Shown piece after piece: positions 13,541-17,470 of a DNA stretch of 17,470 nt (its first letter is position 1; each line of letters starts with the position of its first letter). Source of the DNA: Saccoglossus kowalevskii (lineage: Eukaryota; Hemichordata; Enteropneusta; Harrimaniidae); assembly GCF_000003605.2 (NCBI RefSeq), contig NW_003129867.1:82285-99754 (forward strand), written 5' to 3'. The notes beneath the pieces were generated by a model. The model did no database searches, was not told the origin of the DNA, and saw only the letters and a list, made by a program, of their open reading frames with translations. Position numbers and translations under genes: made by a program.

Positions 13541-14993
13541 TCTTTTGTTGTCGTGCATTATGCGATTGCTCTGATTCAGATTCCAGGTTCATGTCATTGC
13601 TGCTCAGACTTTTAGGCGTCTGAGGTTGCTGTTGAGAATGACTCACTGCAGCACATATATGCAATGCATTTTGGGAGAATACCCCCCCCCCCCCCCTATG
13701 GACTAAATTTTGTTTTAACGTGAATACTATATTTTCATTCCATGTCAGAGCTAAATTTGTTGAAGGAATAATTTTTCCACAGAAACAAGTGTGAAAAGCC
13801 CAATACATTCAATGACATTTCAGATTTTCAACTTTACATAGTATAATATGACATGACATAATCTTAAATTTGGTTCAAACCTACTAGTATGGTGCATGAG
13901 TTTCTGGTTTTGACTTGCAAATCTTTCCTATCTGATCATTTAAAGTAGAAATGTATGCAATAAAATTTCCCTGGTGTTGAACACCTGTATGTAGGATGTT
14001 TGTTTCAAAGAAGCATTTGACGTGAAGGAAATCTGCATTTTCTGTCAAACCATGAAAGAATGAATAGTATTGCCAGTGATGGCACTATTCAAAGCACTAC
14101 TGCCCTCTATAGTTGAAATATGCAAATTCCTGTGAGGACTTCCTTCATAATTCAAATTGGTTACAAAGACAAAAATATTGGTTTAATTTGTTGAAACCAC
14201 ATGTAATAGAATTCTGGCCAGAAAAGCTTTGCCAGCTCCAAAAATGGATTTAAACACAGATTTGTCAGTTTTTCTACCTTCAATATTCTCAGAAATGCAT
14301 GCAGTTTGTAAGTGTCTAAGTGAGAGTTGCCCAGATCCACAGGTGATCAGTACTTGTCAATAAATAAAGCTACACATGCAAGTCTAATGGTTGGAGTATG
14401 CGATAATACGTGGTGAAAGAAAACTCGTTGAATAACAACCCTAAGATTTGAGGGCTATGAACGCCGATAGGCTAATTAGTGGCATGGGACCTTAATGCCA
14501 ATGCTGGGAGTTCATCTTGCTGTCAAAAAAGGTTTATAAAATATTGTCAATGTACAATTAAAATGCAGTTCAAGATGAAGAAAACGAAGGCTTTTGTGTA
14601 CATTGCAGTAACCCTGGCCAGGTCTTTAATAAGTACCCAGTATATTTTTTCATAATTTGGTTAGGATAATTAGCAACACAAGAGCAAGTTGAGCAGAATA
14701 TGATACACTTGAGTACTTGTTAGAAGACTTGTGGGTTTCTGGAGTGAATGTTGTGTAATCTTGCCATTTTCCTTTGCGTAATACCGGTAGTCATTAAAAT
14801 AGTCTCCTGAATATCTACCTAACCACGGTATGGCAGTCTCATTTAAGATTTGAAAAAGTTTTTTGTATTCACAAGACATTGAATGCATGTACATGAACTA
14901 ATATTGTTAGCTGCTCATTATTGAAACTGCACATTCTTATTGGTGAGTCAATAACTAGGCACTGATTGAGGTAATTCATGAATAAATAGTATA
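13541..14993. other. Downstream gene-free spacer
   Basis: A C15 run at 13682-13696 is the only striking sequence. A 139-codon minus-strand frame (13389-13808) overlaps the last RPS5 exon in antisense, reads through the homopolymer as Gly codons and is a shadow. A 30-codon frame at 14562 ends quickly and is unsupported. No RNA gene is seen. Confidence 0.5.
13682..13696. repeat. C15 homopolymer
   Basis: Fifteen consecutive C bases in otherwise AT-rich DNA; the count may be uncertain in any read set. Confidence 0.85.
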
Positions 14994-15200
14994 CCGTAAA
15001 ATGATTAATTTTCACTGGGTTTAAATTTCACTGATTTACCATTTCGGGCATATTCAGTGGGTTTTAAACTCGCGGTTTTGTCAATTAGATAATGTGTTCT
15101 ATGCTAAATTTTACATATTCGCTGGGTTTTAATTTAGCGCACTTTCCAGTCAGCGAAATAAGCTAAATTAAAACCCAGTGAATAATTACCCCCTTTACAG
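14994..15200 (-). mobile_element. B-type MITE, copy B2 (207 bp, complete, TA flanks)
   Basis: It begins TA|CCGTAAAATGATTAATTTTC and ends ATTACCCCCTTTACAG|TA. It contains CACTGGGTTTAAATTTCACT, the TAGATAATGTGTTCTATGCT block and GCTGGGTTTTAATTTAGC. It is the full-length counterpart of 6820-6982 in the opposite orientation, so the pair forms a widely spaced inverted repeat around RPS5. Confidence 0.85.
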
Positions 15201-15202
15201 TA

Positions 15203-15879
15203 AATGAAATAAAGGTCTGCTCATTGCAGGCTAACAGGGCTTGGACGGGGGATGTTTGCTTAAATGGGATTGATAGTCTCTTTCTGTTGCACATTTCACC
15301 ATCTTTGCAGTTCTTTATTCCCTAATCAAGTGTACGAGTGCCAATGTTATCAAACAGAATATCACAATATTGTACATGTATTCACTAAATTTAGTTTGCA
15401 AATAAGTATAAAGTGAATAAAAGTCTACTTGAATCTTAACTTTCAGTTTTACAGTTTATTTAATACTTTTCTATATACAGATAGATAGGGGGTATAGTAC
15501 ATTTGAATAAATGCATGGTACTGTAAATATGTGGTGAAATCATTGCTGATCTCTTCACTGCTTGTATGTATAATCAAAATTAATTGATCACTACTGTGAA
15601 CGTCGATAGTAACCTCAAAACTATTATATCCCTCTTATCTGGTCAATTTAAAAAACTACACGAGGCTGGCAGGATAAAGGTTAAAGTTGCATTCTGAGAA
15701 GCAGAACTAACTCATCAATCACAGTGAAAGATAGTATGCAAGACCAGATTTTCTTTTTTTTTGGGTAAATAAAAAAAAATTATATAATACATTATGTACT
15801 TCATAATTAAACATTTAAATCTCCCGCAAATTGTATTAAAACTTAATTATGTATACTGTCATCCAGTGGTGCAAGGAGT
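15203..15879. other. Gene-free spacer
   Basis: AT-rich, with A/T homopolymer runs near 15750-15780 and no frame or structured repeat of note. Confidence 0.5.
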
Positions 15880-15881
15880 TA

Positions 15882-16081
15882 CTATAAAATAATTTATTTT
15901 AGCTGGAATAAATTTTCACTGAAATCACATTTTTGGTGTTTTGTATGGAATTTATTTTCAGTGATTTTTGATGAGTTGAATGTAAAATATAGGAAAAAAA
16001 TGTATATTCGCTGGATTTTATTTTCACTGAATCATCTCTCCAGCGAAAATTAATTGTAAGCGAAAATAAAGTATTTTATAG
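15882..16081 (-). mobile_element. A-type foldback MITE, copy A3 (200 bp)
   Basis: It begins TA|CTATAAAATAATTTATTTT and ends AATAAAGTATTTTATAG|TA. The core TTGATGAGTTGAATGTAAAA is the reverse complement of the core in the copies at 3377 and 8223, so it lies in the opposite orientation. Its length equals that of the 3377 copy. Confidence 0.85.
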
Positions 16082-16083
16082 TA

Positions 16084-17470
16084 ATATCAAATTGATAATG
16101 ATTAATAACAGTAGGTGTGGGCAGATGGTTTTACTATATTACTGTAAGTGAGCACTCAATCCCATGGTTTCACATCTACAGAAGCATAATCGTGTTAACA
16201 GGCTTTACGTTAGAAGTAAACTGATGAATAAACTTGTCACTATAAAGCAATCATGCTTATTTTTGAGAGAAATATGAAAATAAGAGTTTAAGCACTGTGA
16301 TGCCAGAATGCATTTATGTGACTTTCAGTGTAAGCTGTGGGAAAATAATCTCAAACGGATTTGACAGATGAAAATGAAACAAAAATAACGGAATGAATAA
16401 AAAAAATGAAAATGTAATTTATTGTGAATTACCGGTACTACTTGACAAAAAATGAACCTAAAGTGAGAAATGTTACAGATCTGCTAAGGGTATATAGATT
16501 TAGTACGTTTCTCCACACAGCGTGTATGGGTAAACCAAAAAGTAAAGTGACCCCATCATGAGTGCCCGCTTACAGTGAAAATGAAAAATACTTTCTAATT
16601 TACAAAGAACTCGGAAATCATCAATTAAATGGCAGTAACTTTTAGATCACACCTTCGTTATGAACATCATTTTTTTTTTAATATTTTTTTTTACAAAATT
16701 ACAACTTAAGCAACTGCTGATGATGCAGAAAAAAAATCTGACTTATAATGCCACAATTTTTTTTTCTGAATATCAAAAAACAAAAAACCCAGTTTGAGAG
16801 CTAAAAAAACAACACTGAGTTGTTGACCTGTAAGCTCTATCAGTACTAAAATAACACCAGTAACTATGGAAACAAAACATGTTTTCAACTGTGCACTAAA
16901 ATCAATGCATCATTGGAATATTGATTAAAATTGCAACTAGTAAATGTTTGTTTTAATAGTAACTTGTATAAAAAAAAAACTTATACATATACATCTATAT
17001 GGTAAATTCAGGTAAGTGTTAACTTACTTCTATTCTGACTTGATAACTACATGGACAAGTACAGTAGAGTATCTGAGCACAACTTAACATTAGCTACACA
17101 CATTTTTAAGCTCAGCTTCCTCCCATTACTGACATACATCTAAATTGTGCGATGTAAGCTAAATATGTCTAATATCAGTACTTCTGATGAATATTATAAG
17201 TTAAAATTATTCACGACAATGATATACACTTGTTGTGGAAAGCCAGCTTGAGAATAATGTTACACTTGAACCGTCTTGTATATAGTGTGTATTGATCTGT
17301 ACAATCTTGTTAACATGCCAGCCACAGATAGCCTATTACAATATATTCCAGATCTCATAAAATCTTTGTACACATGTAGGCATTGTCTAATAATGGCTCA
17401 ATTATACAACTAAATCAAAACTTTAAAGGACGGTGATTTTTATAACTGTTTGATATGAGTATGCACATGG
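16084..17470. other. Gene-free spacer to the window end
   Basis: Poly-T and poly-A tracts (16669-16692, 16756-16785 region, 16970-16979) and one 60-codon hydrophobic minus-strand frame. I recognise no gene, RNA or repeat family. Confidence 0.5.

Noticed and set aside
13660-13680. ZNF143/Staf-like word (reverse complement CTCCCAAAATGCA)
   Set aside because: Imperfect match, downstream of the RPS5 polyadenylation signal, with no promoter context.
13871-13885. GGTTCAAACC as a tRNA T-arm (B box)
   Set aside because: No A box, anticodon stem or acceptor stem in the preceding 70 bases.

Overview
The window is animal nuclear DNA, about two-thirds A+T, with one confidently identified protein gene. 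That gene encodes ribosomal protein S5 of the cytosolic small subunit (RPS5, uS7 family) on the + strand. It has canonical GT-AG introns, a polypyrimidine (TCT/TOP) start site, YY1-like elements and a short 3' UTR. The protein is close to vertebrate RPS5, but the DNA around it looks like a marine invertebrate: many small TA-flanked foldback elements, a decayed LINE tail and a CAG-ended DNA transposon. A lophotrochozoan or invertebrate deuterostome would fit. The species cannot be fixed from sequence alone.

Layout: 1-7180 is gene-free. It holds a four-copy 92-94 bp tandem array carrying ATGCAAAT octamers (about 19-383), a dispersed repeat present at 998-1315 and, inverted, at 5409-5572, a minus-strand LINE 3' fragment (about 2021-2561), one A-type foldback MITE (3377-3576) and one B-type MITE (6820-6982). 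The CpG-richer stretch 7180-7680 is the RPS5 promoter. RPS5 runs from a predicted start near 7642 to a cleavage site near 13540. It has a tiny non-coding first exon, then five coding exons (8041-8172, 9812-10021, 10252-10380, 10603-10701, 13386-13454) encoding 212 residues, with every coding intron in phase 0. Its introns host an A-type MITE (8223-8414), a pair of inverted arms about 620 bp apart (8606-8671 and 9280-9347) and a 1444-bp non-autonomous transposon with 5-bp target duplications (11453-12896). Downstream, 13550-17470 has no recognisable gene and contains a second B-type MITE (14994-15200) and a third A-type MITE (15882-16081).

The gene supplies a core component of the 40S head. 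The rest is mostly repeat debris of several families. The most notable parts are the intronic transposon with its roughly 20-bp-periodic subterminal motif, and the two TA-flanked foldback families that share a terminus. I found no supportable new multi-gene system here.
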